Notes: a model not told the origin generated them from the letters alone. A stretch of DNA of 64,000 nucleotides from DASXHY01 sp035552155 (GCA_035552155.1 DASZLX010000010.1:1-64000); one strand, 5' to 3'. Positions 1 to 9,106 are shown, counted from the first letter of the stretch. A program made the numbers and translations.

Positions 1-94
1 TGATTTAACAATTTAACTGATTTAACAATTTAACTGATTTAACAATTTAACTGATTTAACCATTTAACGATTTAACCCATTTAACTTATTCAAC
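1..94. repeat. TTTAAC satellite-like tandem repeat
   Basis: The left edge is an A/T-rich array of 8-9 bp units of the form (N)N-ATTTAAC. A 17 bp compound unit (tgatttaac + aatttaac) is repeated three times and then decays into variants ending in ttattcaac. Related TTTAAC clusters lie at about 5955-5983 and 7165-7245, all intergenic. The array may continue to the left of the window. There is no spacer and unit structure of the CRISPR kind. Confidence 0.85.
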
Positions 95-140
95 ATTCTT
101 TATACAAATTCCCCGTCCCAGGTGTCTATGGAATGAAATC

Positions 141-695
141 GTGAACGGGAATTCACCACATTGGAGCCAAAAGCTCTATGAAGCGAAGGCGGCGGAACTG
201 GTCCTTTATGGCCGGGCGCTGGGCTTGAGTCATGCCGAAGCGGAAGATGTGCTGCACGAGACTTTCGTGGTCCTGATGCAACAGGAGCCGCCCCCGGCGA
301 AGCCAGAGCATTATTGCATGCGCAGCTTTCGCAATCGGGCGATCAATTACCGCCGTTCGCTGTGGCGGCGGCTCACGCGCGAGCTGGAATCGTGGCGCTG
401 GTTCGAACGCACTGCCGAGGAGAGCCCGGCGGAACGCGAAGCGATGCTGCGCCTGGCGGAGTTGCCCGTGGAACAACGGGAAGTCATCGTATTGAAAATC
501 TGGCAGCGCCGCACCTTCGAGGAAATCGGCGAGTTGTTGCAGATTTCGCCGAATACGGCCGCCGGACGGTACCGTTACGGTTTGCAAAAAATCAAATGCG
601 GTCTGGAAGGAGAAGAGTATGAACGAGAAAGAGATGCATCTGCTCGAAAATCAATTGCGTTCCTGGCAGCCGCGCCGGCCGTCCCCGAGACTTAG
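141..695 (+). CDS. RNA polymerase sigma factor, ECF subfamily
   Basis: This 184-residue protein has the two-domain layout of an extracytoplasmic-function sigma factor. Residues about 22-60 form region 2 (motif HAEAEDVLHETFVVL, followed by RSFRNRAINYRR). Residues about 105-155 form region 4 (LPVEQREVIVLKIWQRRTF, then EIGELLQISPNTAAGRYRYG). The start is GTG; the two nearby ATGs run straight into stop codons. The C-terminal tail beyond about residue 155 overlaps the next gene by 77 nt, so it is probably not conserved. Such factors direct RNA polymerase to stress or envelope promoters. The target regulon cannot be read from this sequence. The small membrane protein next to it is a candidate partner. 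Confidence 0.88.
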   Translation: MNGNSPHWSQKLYEAKAAELVLYGRALGLSHAEAEDVLHETFVVLMQQEPPPAKPEHYCMRSFRNRAINYRRSLWRRLTRELESWRWFERTAEESPAEREAMLRLAELPVEQREVIVLKIWQRRTFEEIGELLQISPNTAAGRYRYGLQKIKCGLEGEEYERERDASARKSIAFLAAAPAVPET

Positions 696-999
696 ACGAA
701 AACTTTTCGGCGCTACCAGTCCGGGCGAGTCCGGGCTGTCCTTGCGCTGGCTGGCGCCGGCGGCGGCGTGCCTGTTTCTGGCACTGACCATCGTCAACCA
801 GGAGCCCGGCCTTTCCGCCAGTTCCTCGCGCCACGAACCTTTGATGGGATTGGTTTCGAGCAATTTGAGCTGCACCAACATTCTTCCCGAAAACCACCCA
901 GCCGGGCGCAACCGGGTTTCCCCCGCCAGTTTTGAGTGGACAAACCGCAGTGGTTTCACTTCTAGTATAAGCCCTTTTTCGCCGGGTAGAATGAATTAG
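619..999 (+). CDS. small single-pass membrane protein, candidate anti-sigma partner
   Basis: This 126-residue protein starts with ATG about 7 nt after a strong purine-rich ribosome binding site (ggaaggagaag), inside the 3' end of the sigma-factor gene and in a different frame. It has a basic N-terminal segment (WQPRRPSPRLRRK, about residues 15-28) and one hydrophobic segment (WLAPAAACLFLALTIV, about 44-59). A polar C-terminal part rich in Ser and Asn should lie outside. The position directly behind an ECF sigma factor and the single transmembrane helix suggest an anti-sigma role. It has no HxxxCxxC zinc motif, so this is inference only. No family was recognised. Confidence 0.6.
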   Translation: MNEKEMHLLENQLRSWQPRRPSPRLRRKLFGATSPGESGLSLRWLAPAAACLFLALTIVNQEPGLSASSSRHEPLMGLVSSNLSCTNILPENHPAGRNRVSPASFEWTNRSGFTSSISPFSPGRMN

Positions 1000-1020
1000 T
1001 CAGTTTGACCAAAATCCAGA

Positions 1021-4000
1021 ATGGACAAATCGAACGTGCCGACCGATAAGAAATCATCGTCTCCAGCCGCGGCGTCCGCCAAGACCGCGCCTGCAATAAC
1101 CACAAAAACCGCCACGGCGCCGGCCAAACCCGAGCCGCCGCCGCAACGCACGGCCCCGCCGCCGTTGTTCCGGCGGATTGACTGGGTGGCGCTGATCGTG
1201 ACGTTCGTCTTCGTCTTCGTTGCGTATTACCTGACGCTCGCGCCGGAAATGACGCTGGAGGATTCGGGCGAACTGGCGACGGGCTCGTATTACGCCGGCA
1301 TTCCGCATCCGCCGGGATACCCGGTGTGGACCATCTTCACTTATTTCTGGACGTTGATTCCGCATAACAACGTCGCGTGGCGGGTGGGGCTGGCGGGGGC
1401 GTTCGCGGGCGCGCTGGCGTCCGGCCTGCTCGCGTTCATCGTCTCGCGCGGCAGCAGCATGATCATCGAAAGCATCGATGATTTGAAAAATTTCGATCGC
1501 CGCTGGGAAAACGCCGTCTGCCTCGTCGCCGGCTTCGTATCCGGCATCCTGATCGGTTTCAACGGTTACATGTGGAGCCAGGCGGTGATCGTGGAAGTGT
1601 ATCCGCTAAGCGTGGTGTCATTGATGGGAGTGTTGCTGTGCCTGCTGCGCTGGGTGTATGCGCCGCACCAGCACCGTTATCTTTACGCGGCATTTTTCCT
1701 CTACGGCATTTGCGTCAATAACCATCAATCGCTGCTGGTCATTGCGATGGGCGTGGAAACGCTGATCATTTGCGCAGAGCGCAGGCTGGGCCGGGAAATA
1801 CTCTTCTGGAACGTGCTTTTGTATATCGGCGGTCTGTTCATTCACCCGGACATCCTGGCCGGCAATACGCCGGTATTCGTTATTTTCAACACCGTCGGAA
1901 TCGTGTCGGCGATCCTTTGGGTCTGGCTCGTGCTCGTGACGAAAAAGACAGCGGTGGACTTCGCCCGCGACGGGACGATGCTGGCCACGCTCCTCTGCAT
2001 CGTGCTTTTCCTGGCGGGATTCACTCACTGGAAAACGGAACTTGATCTCCACATTTTCAAAATTCCGCTCAGCAAGCCGGGCTCCCTGATACTTTTAGCG
2101 CTGGCAAGCATCGCCGCATGCGTCGCGTTCGTTTATTACATTCGGCGAACGAAATCGCTCGGCAACGAGTGGCTGGTGACGCTCGGCTGTGGCGGCGCAT
2201 GGTTGGTGGGCGCGGCGTTTTATCTTTATATGCCGATTGCCGGCGCCACGGTGCCGCCGATGGAATGGGGTTATCCGCGCACGCTCGAAGGATTCATCCA
2301 CGCCCTCACGCGCGGGCAATATGAAAAAATCCATCCCACTTCCGGCGAAGGCTCGGGCCTGCACATGATCGGCAGTTTCTTCAGCACCTACGGCACGCAA
2401 ATCTGGCGTTACCTCGAAGGTTTGGACAACGAGTTCAACATGCTCTATCTGCTGCTGGCGCTGGTGGTGTTTCTCTTCTACCGCAAGATGAAGAAACGCG
2501 AACGCACCTGGATTATCGGCATGATCGGCATCTTCATCTGCCTGGGACCCTTCCTGGTGCTGCTGCTGAATTTCCCGTCCGATCGCCAATCGCTGGAATT
2601 AAACCGGGTGTTCCTGACGTCGTCACACGTCATCATTTCCATGTTCATCGGTTTCGCCCTCACTTTGCTGGCGACGTATTTGGCGACGCATTACCAAACG
2701 GCGCGGCGGATTTTCATGGTGGTGGGACTGTGCATTGTGGACATGGCGGTGTTCATGCTGGTGGTCCAAAGCCAGGACCGGTTCGATCTCGGGATGGCCG
2801 ATTGGGCTTCGGCGCTGGGTTATGCCAAAGTCCTCTGCTGGATGCTGGCAGCGACGACGGCCATCATTTTCTGGCGCGAGGGCTTCAAGGAAGACAAGAT
2901 GCTGGCCTACGGCGTGCCCGGTTTCTTCGCGGCATTGTCGTTGGTGCCGACGATTCTGGCGCTCACGAGCCTGGGCAAACCGTTTAATTTCAGCGGCCTG
3001 CCGGACGCCCTGCATGGAATCGCCGACGCATTCAAACCGATGCATTACGGCTTGCCCGTGCTGGCGGCGCTGCTGCTCCTGGGCCTCGGCATCGTTTTTC
3101 TCGTGGCTCTCGGCGTATATCGCAACCGCGCACCACTGATCATCGTGCTGGCGGTATTTGCGATCATGCCGAGCTATTCCATTTTCACGCATTGGTTCGA
3201 CAACGAACAGCGTGACCATTGGTTCGGTTATTGGTTCGGCCACGATATGTTCACGCCGCCGGTGACGGGACCCGACGGGAAAATGACCTACGATCCGAAA
3301 GTGCGCGCGGAAATGGCGAAGGGGCCCAATGGCAACCTGGTTTATCCGGAAATGACCCGCGATGCGATTTTGTTCGGCGGCACCGACCCGGGCCGTTTCG
3401 CGCCGACGTACATGATTTTCTGCGACAGCTTCATCAAGCACAAGCACCAGCCGATCTTCGACCAGAATTTCGACCGTCGCGATGTTTACATCATTACGCA
3501 AAACGCACTGGCGGATCCGACCTATCTCCAATACATCCGTTCGCAATATTTCCGCAGCGACGAGTATCAGTATGACACTCCGTTCCTCCAGGAAGTGCTG
3601 CGCGGCCCCGCGGAGCATGACAAGTATTCGCCTTATTACGGCACCAACATCCTGGCGCGAATCGGCTACGAGCTGTTCGATAAACCGGTCACCGAAATGG
3701 GCGCGCGGGTCGAAAAACGCTGGCGCGCCGAGGGCGTTTATCCCCCCAAGGAAATCTACACGCCCAACCAGGCTGATTCTCAGCAGGCTTTTTCCGACTA
3801 CATGGAAGATGCGCAACAACGCATGTACCACGACCAGACTCATCCCAATGAGCCGCACCAGATCAAGCCCGGCGAGGACGTGCATGTGGATGGTTCGGGG
3901 CATGTCCAGGTCAGCGGGCAAGTGGCCGTGATGGCCATCAACGGCCTGCTCACGAAGGTCATTTTCGACCGGAATCCGACCAATGAATTCTTTGTCGAGG

Positions 4001-5097
4001 AAAGTTTTCCGCTCGACTGGATGTATCCGCATTTGACGCCGTTCGGCGTCATCATGAAAATCAATCGCAATCCCCTGCCCGTCCTGACGGAAGACGTGCT
4101 CAAGCGCGATCACGAATTCTGGGCCAAATATTCGGAGCGTCTGATTGGCAATTGGATCACTTACGATACGCCGGTGAAGGAAATCACCGATTTTGCGGAG
4201 CGCGTTTACATTCGGCACGATTACACCGGTTTCAAAGGCGACCTGAGATTCATCCGCGACGACGACGCGCAAAAGTCGTTTTCGAAATTGCGCAGTTCCA
4301 TTGCCGGAGTTTATAGCTGGCGCGTGGGGCAACCGCCCAGCGGCGGGGTGATGCCGCCGCAATACGTGGCGACGGGCAACAACCGCGAGCAGATCGAACG
4401 CGAAGCGGATTTCGCCTTCAAACAGGCTTTTGCCTTTTGCCCCTATAGTCCCGAAGCGGTTTATCGCTATGTCCAACTGCTGGTGAATATGCATCGGGTG
4501 GATGATGCCCTGCTGGTCGCCGAGACGGCCCAGAAGCTCGATCCTTACAACGGCCAGTTTATTTATCTCATCAACAACCTGAATGCCATCAAGTCGCAGA
4601 CCGTGGCCATGGCCCAGTCGGTGACGCAATTGGAAACCGAAGTTCCGCAGTTGGAGGGCCAGGTCAAAACCAACCCGAAGGATATCATGCTGCAATTCCA
4701 GCTGGCGCAAAAGCTCATCCAGCTCGGCCAGAACGATCGCGCCTTCCAGGTGCTTGACGGCGTGGTCAGCAATCCGGCCGCGACGGTCCCGATGGTGATG
4801 TCCGTGGCGGACGCCTACAACAAGCTCGGCCAGCCCGTGAGACTGCAGGCAGCCCTGGAGCGATTGACCCAGTTGGATCCCCAATCACCGGAGGCATGGT
4901 ACGACCTGGCCGCATCCCAGGCCATGCTCGGCCAGAATTCGCAGGCAATTCAAACGCTCAAGCAGACGATGGAATTGAATTCGAAACGGCTGGTCCAAAA
5001 TCCCAAGACGAACGACATCCGCACCAGCCTGGCGGGGGACGCGCGGTTTAATGCCCTGAAGAATACGCCGGAATTCAAAGCGCTGCTGAGGCGTTAG
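1021..5097 (+). CDS. DUF2723 polytopic membrane protein with C-terminal TPR repeats
   Basis: This 1358-residue protein begins with a Pro/Ala/Lys-rich cytoplasmic segment (about 1-55), then a long polytopic region. The signature of the DUF2723 family is at about residues 75-110 (TLAPEMTLEDSGELATG and AGIPHPPGYPVW). This family resembles protein O-mannosyltransferase-type GT-C enzymes. Many hydrophobic helices run to about residue 730. They are followed by a large soluble domain (about 730-1120) and TPR-like helices (about 1130-1350, for example EAWYDLAASQAMLGQNSQAIQTL). The acidic E-D-S after the first helix would be the GT-C catalytic/metal region. The substrate is unknown; glycosylation of exported proteins or envelope polymers is the family-based guess. 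It is transcribed alone after the sigma locus. Confidence 0.85.
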   Translation: MDKSNVPTDKKSSSPAAASAKTAPAITTKTATAPAKPEPPPQRTAPPPLFRRIDWVALIVTFVFVFVAYYLTLAPEMTLEDSGELATGSYYAGIPHPPGYPVWTIFTYFWTLIPHNNVAWRVGLAGAFAGALASGLLAFIVSRGSSMIIESIDDLKNFDRRWENAVCLVAGFVSGILIGFNGYMWSQAVIVEVYPLSVVSLMGVLLCLLRWVYAPHQHRYLYAAFFLYGICVNNHQSLLVIAMGVETLIICAERRLGREILFWNVLLYIGGLFIHPDILAGNTPVFVIFNTVGIVSAILWVWLVLVTKKTAVDFARDGTMLATLLCIVLFLAGFTHWKTELDLHIFKIPLSKPGSLILLALASIAACVAFVYYIRRTKSLGNEWLVTLGCGGAWLVGAAFYLYMPIAGATVPPMEWGYPRTLEGFIHALTRGQYEKIHPTSGEGSGLHMIGSFFSTYGTQIWRYLEGLDNEFNMLYLLLALVVFLFYRKMKKRERTWIIGMIGIFICLGPFLVLLLNFPSDRQSLELNRVFLTSSHVIISMFIGFALTLLATYLATHYQTARRIFMVVGLCIVDMAVFMLVVQSQDRFDLGMADWASALGYAKVLCWMLAATTAIIFWREGFKEDKMLAYGVPGFFAALSLVPTILALTSLGKPFNFSGLPDALHGIADAFKPMHYGLPVLAALLLLGLGIVFLVALGVYRNRAPLIIVLAVFAIMPSYSIFTHWFDNEQRDHWFGYWFGHDMFTPPVTGPDGKMTYDPKVRAEMAKGPNGNLVYPEMTRDAILFGGTDPGRFAPTYMIFCDSFIKHKHQPIFDQNFDRRDVYIITQNALADPTYLQYIRSQYFRSDEYQYDTPFLQEVLRGPAEHDKYSPYYGTNILARIGYELFDKPVTEMGARVEKRWRAEGVYPPKEIYTPNQADSQQAFSDYMEDAQQRMYHDQTHPNEPHQIKPGEDVHVDGSGHVQVSGQVAVMAINGLLTKVIFDRNPTNEFFVEESFPLDWMYPHLTPFGVIMKINRNPLPVLTEDVLKRDHEFWAKYSERLIGNWITYDTPVKEITDFAERVYIRHDYTGFKGDLRFIRDDDAQKSFSKLRSSIAGVYSWRVGQPPSGGVMPPQYVATGNNREQIEREADFAFKQAFAFCPYSPEAVYRYVQLLVNMHRVDDALLVAETAQKLDPYNGQFIYLINNLNAIKSQTVAMAQSVTQLETEVPQLEGQVKTNPKDIMLQFQLAQKLIQLGQNDRAFQVLDGVVSNPAATVPMVMSVADAYNKLGQPVRLQAALERLTQLDPQSPEAWYDLAASQAMLGQNSQAIQTLKQTMELNSKRLVQNPKTNDIRTSLAGDARFNALKNTPEFKALLRR

Positions 5098-5329
5098 GAA
5101 AAAATCTTTTAAAATACGGAAAGCAAGACACAGAAACCGGAATCTTTCCCAAGTTCCTGCTTTCCTCATCAATTCCGTTTGATCGCACTATTAATACCCG
5201 TTCGATCGCCTATCTCGCTTCCGGTAATATTGCGGCCTCAATCCGTAATTGAAGGGGTTGCCCGACCGTCCACAATCGATTAACTTCCCTTCTTTGGAAC
5301 TCTAGGAAATTGAGGAATTTAGTTTTTCC

Positions 5330-5902
5330 ATGAAGAAGACTCATATAGCGACTGAAAATACGAAGCCCGAGGCGGATGGCGGGGCGGCGGCGGAACCGTT
5401 GGTTCCCATCGAGCCCGGAACCGTCACGCCCGAACAACTTGAGGAATTAAAGGCGCGCGCCGAAAAAGGCGATGAAAGCTGGGAGCGGCTTCTGCGCACC
5501 ACGGCGGATTTTGATAATTTCAAAAAACGAGCCGCGCGTGAAAAACAGGAGGCCATCCGCTACGCCAACGAAGGGCTGCTCGAAAAGCTCGTGCCGGTGC
5601 TGGATAATTTCGACGCCGCACTTTCCGCCGCGCAGGCCAGTTCCGGTAACGCCGCGCAGTCACTGCAAACAGGTGTGTCGATGATTTTCCAGCAGTTGAA
5701 AAGGGTCCTGACCGAGTCGGGCCTGGAAGAAGTGGACGCCGCCGGGCAGAAGTTTGACCCTAATATGCACGAAGCGGTTTCGCAGCAGGAATCGGCGGAA
5801 GTTCCGGAAGGCCAGGTCCTGCAGCAGTTGCGCAAAGGCTACAAATTGCGCGAGCGTCTCCTGCGCCCCGCCACGGTGGTCGTCGCCAAAAAGCCCGCAT
5901 GA
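5330..5902 (+). CDS. grpE: GrpE, nucleotide exchange factor of DnaK
   Basis: This 190-residue protein matches GrpE in length and architecture. It has a charged N-terminal tail, a long dimerising helix with the family core (LLRTTADFDNFKKRAAREK, about residues 60-78, then LLEKLVPVLDNFDAAL), and a C-terminal beta domain (FDPNMHEAVSQQ, then GYKLRERLLRPATVVVAK). It releases ADP from DnaK in the cytoplasmic chaperone cycle. dnaJ follows after 95 nt and rsmE after that, a common heat-shock arrangement. dnaK is not in the window. The 232 nt upstream show no CIRCE inverted repeat, so HrcA control is not supported here. Confidence 0.96.
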   Translation: MKKTHIATENTKPEADGGAAAEPLVPIEPGTVTPEQLEELKARAEKGDESWERLLRTTADFDNFKKRAAREKQEAIRYANEGLLEKLVPVLDNFDAALSAAQASSGNAAQSLQTGVSMIFQQLKRVLTESGLEEVDAAGQKFDPNMHEAVSQQESAEVPEGQVLQQLRKGYKLRERLLRPATVVVAKKPA

Positions 5903-5954
5903 AAAACGAGGCCAAGTGTTTGTAACCTCCGGCGGCTGAAAAACACTCGTCCAC

Positions 5955-5983
5955 TCATTTAACTATTTAACCCGTTTAACCGA
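5955..5983. repeat. TTTAAC repeat cluster between grpE and dnaJ
   Basis: Three TTTAAC units spaced 8-9 bp apart, of the same type as the array at the left edge. The cluster lies a few bases upstream of the dnaJ GTG start, so it falls in the translation-initiation region or the operon spacer. Confidence 0.7.
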
Positions 5984-5997
5984 TTCCACCCACTACC

Positions 5998-7146
5998 GTG
6001 CCCAAACGCGATTACTACGAAATTCTCACTGTCGAGCGGACCGCATCCGTCGAGGAAATCAAAAAGTCCTACCGCAAGCTGGCGGTGAAATTTCATCCGG
6101 ACAAAAATCCGGGAGATAAAACGGCGGAGGAGCAATTCAAGGAGCTGGGAGAGGCTTACGAAATTCTCAGCGATCCGCAAAAGCGGGCGTTATACGATCA
6201 GCACGGCCACGCGGCATTTGACCGGCGCGCGGGCGGATTCGCGCGCGGGGGCGGCGGCGGGTTCCACGATCCCTTCGATATTTTTCGGGAAGTTTTTGGC
6301 GGAGGCGGAGGCGGAGGGGGAAGCATTTTCGATGATCTGTTTGGCGGTGGGCGCGCCGATCCCACCCAACCGCAGCGCGGCGAAGACCTGCGCTACGACA
6401 TGGAGATCACCTTCGAGGAAGCTGCGCACGGCACGGAAAAAGAAATTTCCGTCACCAAACCCGAGCGGTGCGATGTGTGCGACGGGTCGGGCGCGGAAAC
6501 CGGTTCACGTGTTAAGACCTGCCCCACGTGCGGCGGGCGCGGGCAGGTCATCAGCTCGCGCGGGATTTTCAGCATTGCGCAAACCTGCCCGGCCTGCCAG
6601 GGCGCGGGCCGGGTGATTGAAAAGCCGTGCAAGGCCTGCCACGGCAGCGGACGGCGCGATCGGCCCTCGAAAATCAAGTTGCGAATTCCCGGCGGCGTGG
6701 ACACGGGTTCGCGCCTGCGTTCGGTGGGCAACGGCCAGGCCGGCCTGCGCGGCGGACCGTCCGGCGATTTGTACGTGGTGCTGCACGTGAAGCCGCACGA
6801 GATTTTCCAGCGCGACGGCGACGATCTTCTGTGCGAAGTGCCGGTTGGTTTTGTGCAGGCGGCGTTGGGCGCGGATATTGAAGTGCCAACTTTGGACGGC
6901 CAGGCGGAAATAAAAGTTCCCGCCGGCACGCAACCCGGCACGATGTTCCGCCTGAAGGGCAAAGGCGTCAAAAATGTGCAGGGCTATGGCCACGGCGATT
7001 TGCACGTGCGCGTGATGGTGGAGGTGCCCACGCACCTGACTTCCGCGCAAAAGGCGAAGCTCCAGGAATTCGCGGAATTGTGCAACGGCAAGGAAAGCCC
7101 GTTGAGCCAGGGATTTTTTGAGAAGGCGAAGAAGTTGTTTAAGTGA
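5998..7146 (+). CDS. dnaJ: DnaJ (Hsp40) co-chaperone
   Basis: A full-length 382-residue type I DnaJ. The J domain covers about residues 4-70, with the catalytic His-Pro-Asp at 33-35. A Gly/Phe-rich linker (GGGGGFHDPFDIF and a long Gly run, about 75-115) follows. The zinc-binding domain carries four CxxCxGxG modules (CDVCDGSG, CPTCGGRG, CPACQGAG, CKACHGSG). The C-terminal substrate-binding domains complete the protein. It stimulates the DnaK ATPase and delivers unfolded clients. The start codon is GTG; no upstream ATG in frame fits the J domain. It is co-directional with grpE and rsmE. Confidence 0.97.
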   Translation: MPKRDYYEILTVERTASVEEIKKSYRKLAVKFHPDKNPGDKTAEEQFKELGEAYEILSDPQKRALYDQHGHAAFDRRAGGFARGGGGGFHDPFDIFREVFGGGGGGGGSIFDDLFGGGRADPTQPQRGEDLRYDMEITFEEAAHGTEKEISVTKPERCDVCDGSGAETGSRVKTCPTCGGRGQVISSRGIFSIAQTCPACQGAGRVIEKPCKACHGSGRRDRPSKIKLRIPGGVDTGSRLRSVGNGQAGLRGGPSGDLYVVLHVKPHEIFQRDGDDLLCEVPVGFVQAALGADIEVPTLDGQAEIKVPAGTQPGTMFRLKGKGVKNVQGYGHGDLHVRVMVEVPTHLTSAQKAKLQEFAELCNGKESPLSQGFFEKAKKLFK

Positions 7147-7164
7147 GGGTTAGGTCGGTCAGGT

Positions 7165-7245
7165 GGTTAAATAAGTTAAATGAGTTAAATCAGTGCCGAG
7201 AGCAGCCACCCGTTTAACTTATTTAACCATTTAACTATTTAACCG
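7165..7245. repeat. TTTAAC palindromic repeat between dnaJ and rsmE
   Basis: Three GTTAAAT-type units (about 7165-7190) are followed, after about 20 nt, by four TTTAAC units in the opposite orientation (about 7211-7245). The two halves are complementary and could fold into one long hairpin in the dnaJ-rsmE transcript. It is the third copy of the family seen at 1-94 and 5955-5983. Confidence 0.75.
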
Positions 7246-7256
7246 TTCTCACGACC

Positions 7257-8009
7257 ATGCATCGTTTCCATTTGCCACCGGCTGAATGCCAAGCCGACCC
7301 GCTTACGCTGGCCGGGCGCGAGGCGCATCACGCGCTGCACGTGTTGCGGGTGCGCACCGGTGAGGAAGTCACCATCCTTGACGGCGCGGGGCAGGAATTT
7401 CTTTGCCGCGTGGAAAATTTCGACCGCGATAAAGTTCATCTTGCCGTTTTGGAAAAAAAATCCATTCCCGCTCCGCCGTGTCAGATCACATTGCTGCAGG
7501 CGGTGCCTAAGGGGAAAATCATTGAGTCCATCATTCAGAAAGCAACTGAGCTGGGCGTGGCGCGCATCGTACCACTGCTGACGGAGCGGACGGTGATGGA
7601 ACTAGACGAAAAGGACGCGCGGAAAAAAGCCGAGAAATGGCAGCAGATCGCCATGGAAGCGATCAAGCAATGCGGCGCGGCCTGGCTGCCGCAAGTGGAG
7701 CTGCCGGTGAGGCCGGAGGCATTTCTCGCGCGGAAGGAAAGTTTCGAATTGCCGCTGATCGCCTCCTTGCACGCCGGCGCGGAACATCCGCGAAATTATT
7801 TTCAGAAATTCGAACTGCAACACGGACGCAAACCGCGATCCGCCTGCATTTGGATTGGGCCGGAAGGCGATTTCACTCCGGGGGAAGTCTCAGCCATTGT
7901 CTCAGCCGGAGCGCTGCCGATCACGCTGGGACGGCTGGTATTGCGGGTGGAAACCGCCGCAACGTATTGCCTTTCCATTCTGAATTACGAAATTCAAGCG
8001 CCGGCCTGA
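7257..8009 (+). CDS. rsmE: RsmE, 16S rRNA m3U1498 methyltransferase
   Basis: This 250-residue protein has the SPOUT signature of RsmE. The knotted SAM-binding site is formed by GPEGDFTPGE (residues 201-210) and LGRLVLRVETA (224-234). The N-terminal PUA-like domain starts MHRFHLPP, and the central KATELGVARIVPLLTERTV is typical of the family. It methylates N3 of U1498 in the 30S subunit using S-adenosylmethionine. grpE-dnaJ-rsmE is a recurrent bacterial gene order. The last 16 nt overlap the 3' end of the convergent methyltransferase gene. Confidence 0.95.
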   Translation: MHRFHLPPAECQADPLTLAGREAHHALHVLRVRTGEEVTILDGAGQEFLCRVENFDRDKVHLAVLEKKSIPAPPCQITLLQAVPKGKIIESIIQKATELGVARIVPLLTERTVMELDEKDARKKAEKWQQIAMEAIKQCGAAWLPQVELPVRPEAFLARKESFELPLIASLHAGAEHPRNYFQKFELQHGRKPRSACIWIGPEGDFTPGEVSAIVSAGALPITLGRLVLRVETAATYCLSILNYEIQAPA

Positions 8010-9106
8010 CGCGCCTGGACGAGGACGCGAAAGGGGCGGCCCAGATGCTCGGGATGCGTGAGCGTTTGAAATTGCCGGGTGCGGTTTGAATTCCATTCGC
8101 CGAAAACATCCGCTCGCTTCCAGGCCTGTTCGGTAATCTGCGTCAGGAATTTTGCCTGGCTGATCATCGCCCGGGTGACCAACCCCGCGGCTTCGCCCAC
8201 GCTTTGAAGCGCGGTAAAATTCACGTGGGCCGTAAGGTCCTGCCCGCCGGGATTCGCGAGAAGATCGCGGCTCACTTGATGCCGATGATACGCGCGCAAG
8301 GTTCCCTCGCGGCGTTGCGGCGCGAAAAATTCCTCCGCGCTCAGGCCGTAATCGATGGCCATTAGCCGGCCGCGTTTCAAAACCGCCGCGGCCTCGCGCC
8401 ACCAGGTTTCGGCCGCGGGACAGACTTCGGTGGTAAAACCGTCGGGTAGAACGCCGAGCAATTTTTCCAATTCCGGCATGTGAAACGTGAAACGTGAAAC
8501 GTGATTATTTGCGTCATTCATTCGGGACCAGGCGAACCGTCCACCCTCCCAGGTTACTCCCCACTCGAACCACTTTTTGGCCTGCGCATCCCAGGCCAGG
8601 CGATGCACCGGCAGCGCGTCCAGAAGCTCGTTGGAAAAAATGATTGTTTCCGATGACGCGGAAGTTTCGTTGAGCGCGGACAGTTCCGGAATCCAGACCA
8701 CGGTTTCGGGAAACCCGGCCAGCTTCGCCTGCTGCCATTGCCGGCGCCGTGCTGACGGCTCGACGATGCAGTATTTCAGGCGGCTGAAAAGCTGTTCCCC
8801 GCGCGCGTGCAGCCAGGCCAAAATGTCGGCCGCCAATTGGCCATCATGCGCGCCGGCTTCAACAATCCGAATGTCCGCGCCCTGCCCCGTTTCCAGCCAT
8901 TCGGCGAATTGAAAGGCCAGCAATTCACCGAACAAGCCGCCCACGCTCACACTGGTGAAGAAGTCGCCCGATTGCCCGATTTTGTCCTTTTCTTTTTCGT
9001 AAAATCCATAATCGGGACAGTACAACGCCATCTCCATGAACCGGGCAAATGAGATGGTTCCCTCGCATCTTATTTCAGCGGCAATTTTTTCGACGATTTC
9101 GCTCAC
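7994..9106 (-). CDS. class I SAM-dependent methyltransferase, MidA/NDUFAF7-like family
   Basis: This 370-residue protein matches the COG1565 (MidA/NDUFAF7) family. The N-terminal ISFARFMEMALYCPDYGFY (about residues 18-36) and SGDFFTSVSVGGLFGELLA (about 47-65) are characteristic. The SAM-binding loop is IVEAGAHDGQLAADI (81-95). A later DYGLSAEEFF and LRAYHRHQV complete the pattern. Eukaryotic NDUFAF7 methylates an arginine of the 49 kDa subunit of complex I (NuoD homologue). A complex I operon lies 40 kb away in this window, but a functional link is inference only. It is convergent with rsmE, overlapping by 16 nt, and divergent from pilT. Confidence 0.88.
   Translation of the reverse strand: MSEIVEKIAAEIRCEGTISFARFMEMALYCPDYGFYEKEKDKIGQSGDFFTSVSVGGLFGELLAFQFAEWLETGQGADIRIVEAGAHDGQLAADILAWLHARGEQLFSRLKYCIVEPSARRRQWQQAKLAGFPETVVWIPELSALNETSASSETIIFSNELLDALPVHRLAWDAQAKKWFEWGVTWEGGRFAWSRMNDANNHVSRFTFHMPELEKLLGVLPDGFTTEVCPAAETWWREAAAVLKRGRLMAIDYGLSAEEFFAPQRREGTLRAYHRHQVSRDLLANPGGQDLTAHVNFTALQSVGEAAGLVTRAMISQAKFLTQITEQAWKRADVFGEWNSNRTRQFQTLTHPEHLGRPFRVLVQARQAGA

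Noticed and set aside
1..94. Possible CRISPR array
   Set aside because: Units are 8-9 bp without unique spacers of constant length, and no cas gene is nearby.
2623..4884. 753-codon open frame on the minus strand opposite the DUF2723 gene
   Set aside because: It is the antisense shadow of a GC-rich gene. The translation is rich in Arg/His/Gln with no recognisable domain, and the plus-strand frame has clear family motifs.
5098..5329. CIRCE element or heat-shock promoter upstream of grpE
   Set aside because: No TTAGCACTC...GAGTGCTAA inverted repeat and no convincing sigma-32-like pair was found.
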